Of a stretch of 5,745 nt of DNA, positions 5,423-5,745 are shown one piece after another; within the stretch, counting starts at the first letter, position 1; each line of letters begins with the position of its first letter. The position numbers and the translations under genes were made by a program. Origin of the DNA: Marinobacter sp. (GTDB lineage Bacteria > Pseudomonadota > Gammaproteobacteria > Pseudomonadales > Oleiphilaceae); NCBI GenBank assembly GCA_017643965.1, contig JAEPMM010000228.1, forward strand, positions 1 through 5,745, written 5' to 3'. Under the pieces are notes generated by a model. That model did no database searches. It was not told where the DNA came from and saw only the letters and a program-made list of their open reading frames with translations.

Positions 5423-5745
5423 TTATCCCCGCCATTGATCTGAAAGACGGCAAATGCGTGCGCCTGCGCCAGGGCCGCATGGACGACTCCACCGTGTTCG
5501 GTGACGATCCCGTGGATATGGCCACCCGCTGGGTGGACGCCGGCGCCCGCCGCCTGCACCTGGTGGATCTGAACGGCGCATTCGCCGGTGAGCCGGTGAA
5601 CGGCGAAATCGTGCAGGCCATTGCCCGCAAGTACCCGGATCTGCCGATCCAGATTGGCGGCGGTATCCGTTCTGCCGACACCATCGAGGCCTATCTGAAG
5701 GCCGGCGTGCAGTGGGTGATCATCGGCACCAAAGCGGTGAAAGAG
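5416..5745 (+). CDS. hisA: HisA, ProFAR isomerase (5' part, runs off the window)
   Basis: HisA is a TIM-barrel isomerase that opens the ribose ring of ProFAR by an Amadori rearrangement to give PRFAR, the substrate of HisH/HisF. Only the first 110 of roughly 245 codons are present. The start MLIIPAIDLKDGKCVRL is typical and contains the catalytic base Asp8. HLVDLNGAF (48-56) and the phosphate-binding GGGIRS (81-86) of the first half-barrel are intact. The second catalytic Asp and the second phosphate site would lie beyond the edge. The ATG sits inside the end of hisH (7-base overlap) with only a weak GGA-type ribosome site, so translation is probably coupled to hisH. The reading frame is open to the last base. 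The usual next gene is hisF. Confidence 0.97.
   Translation, partial: MLIIPAIDLKDGKCVRLRQGRMDDSTVFGDDPVDMATRWVDAGARRLHLVDLNGAFAGEPVNGEIVQAIARKYPDLPIQIGGGIRSADTIEAYLKAGVQWVIIGTKAVKE

Overview
The window looks like core chromosome of a moderately GC-rich gammaproteobacterium. The proteins read like those of Marinobacter or a near relative in the Pseudomonas/Marinobacter group. That assignment is an inference from protein style and gene order; no marker gene such as rRNA is present. I recall the order mutY, asmA, then a separate hisB-hisH-hisA cluster from Pseudomonas, and the match would need a synteny search to confirm.

Left part, minus strand (positions 89 to 3399): asmA is upstream and mutY downstream. 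They are joined by an ATGA overlap in which the mutY start shares bases with the asmA stop, so they are probably co-transcribed and translationally coupled. AsmA is a long membrane-anchored envelope protein. MutY is the adenine glycosylase that acts on A:8-oxoG mispairs. Positions 1 to 88, downstream of mutY, hold no gene but contain a GC-rich hairpin and a 13-base tandem repeat.

Middle (3400 to 4158): a 184-base AT-rich divergent intergenic region separates asmA from a small plus-strand gene for a SRPBCC/START-fold protein. It holds a plausible sigma-70 promoter for that gene, with short palindromes and GACA/TGTC half-sites that could be an operator. A second spacer of 113 bases follows. It carries a consensus TATAAT for the histidine genes and a long-range inverted repeat that includes the hisB Shine-Dalgarno.

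Right part, plus strand (4159 to the end): hisB, hisH and the first 110 codons of hisA are tightly packed, with a 28-base gap and then a 7-base overlap. They encode three enzymes of histidine biosynthesis. HisA makes the PRFAR substrate, HisH supplies ammonia for its conversion to imidazole glycerol phosphate (with HisF, probably just outside the window), and HisB dehydrates that product.

I found no mobile element, CRISPR array, RNA gene or defence system. Most of the window is ordinary housekeeping DNA. The points worth a second look are regulatory (the hisB leader and the SRPBCC promoter), the linker-rich AsmA, and the uncharacterised SRPBCC protein.
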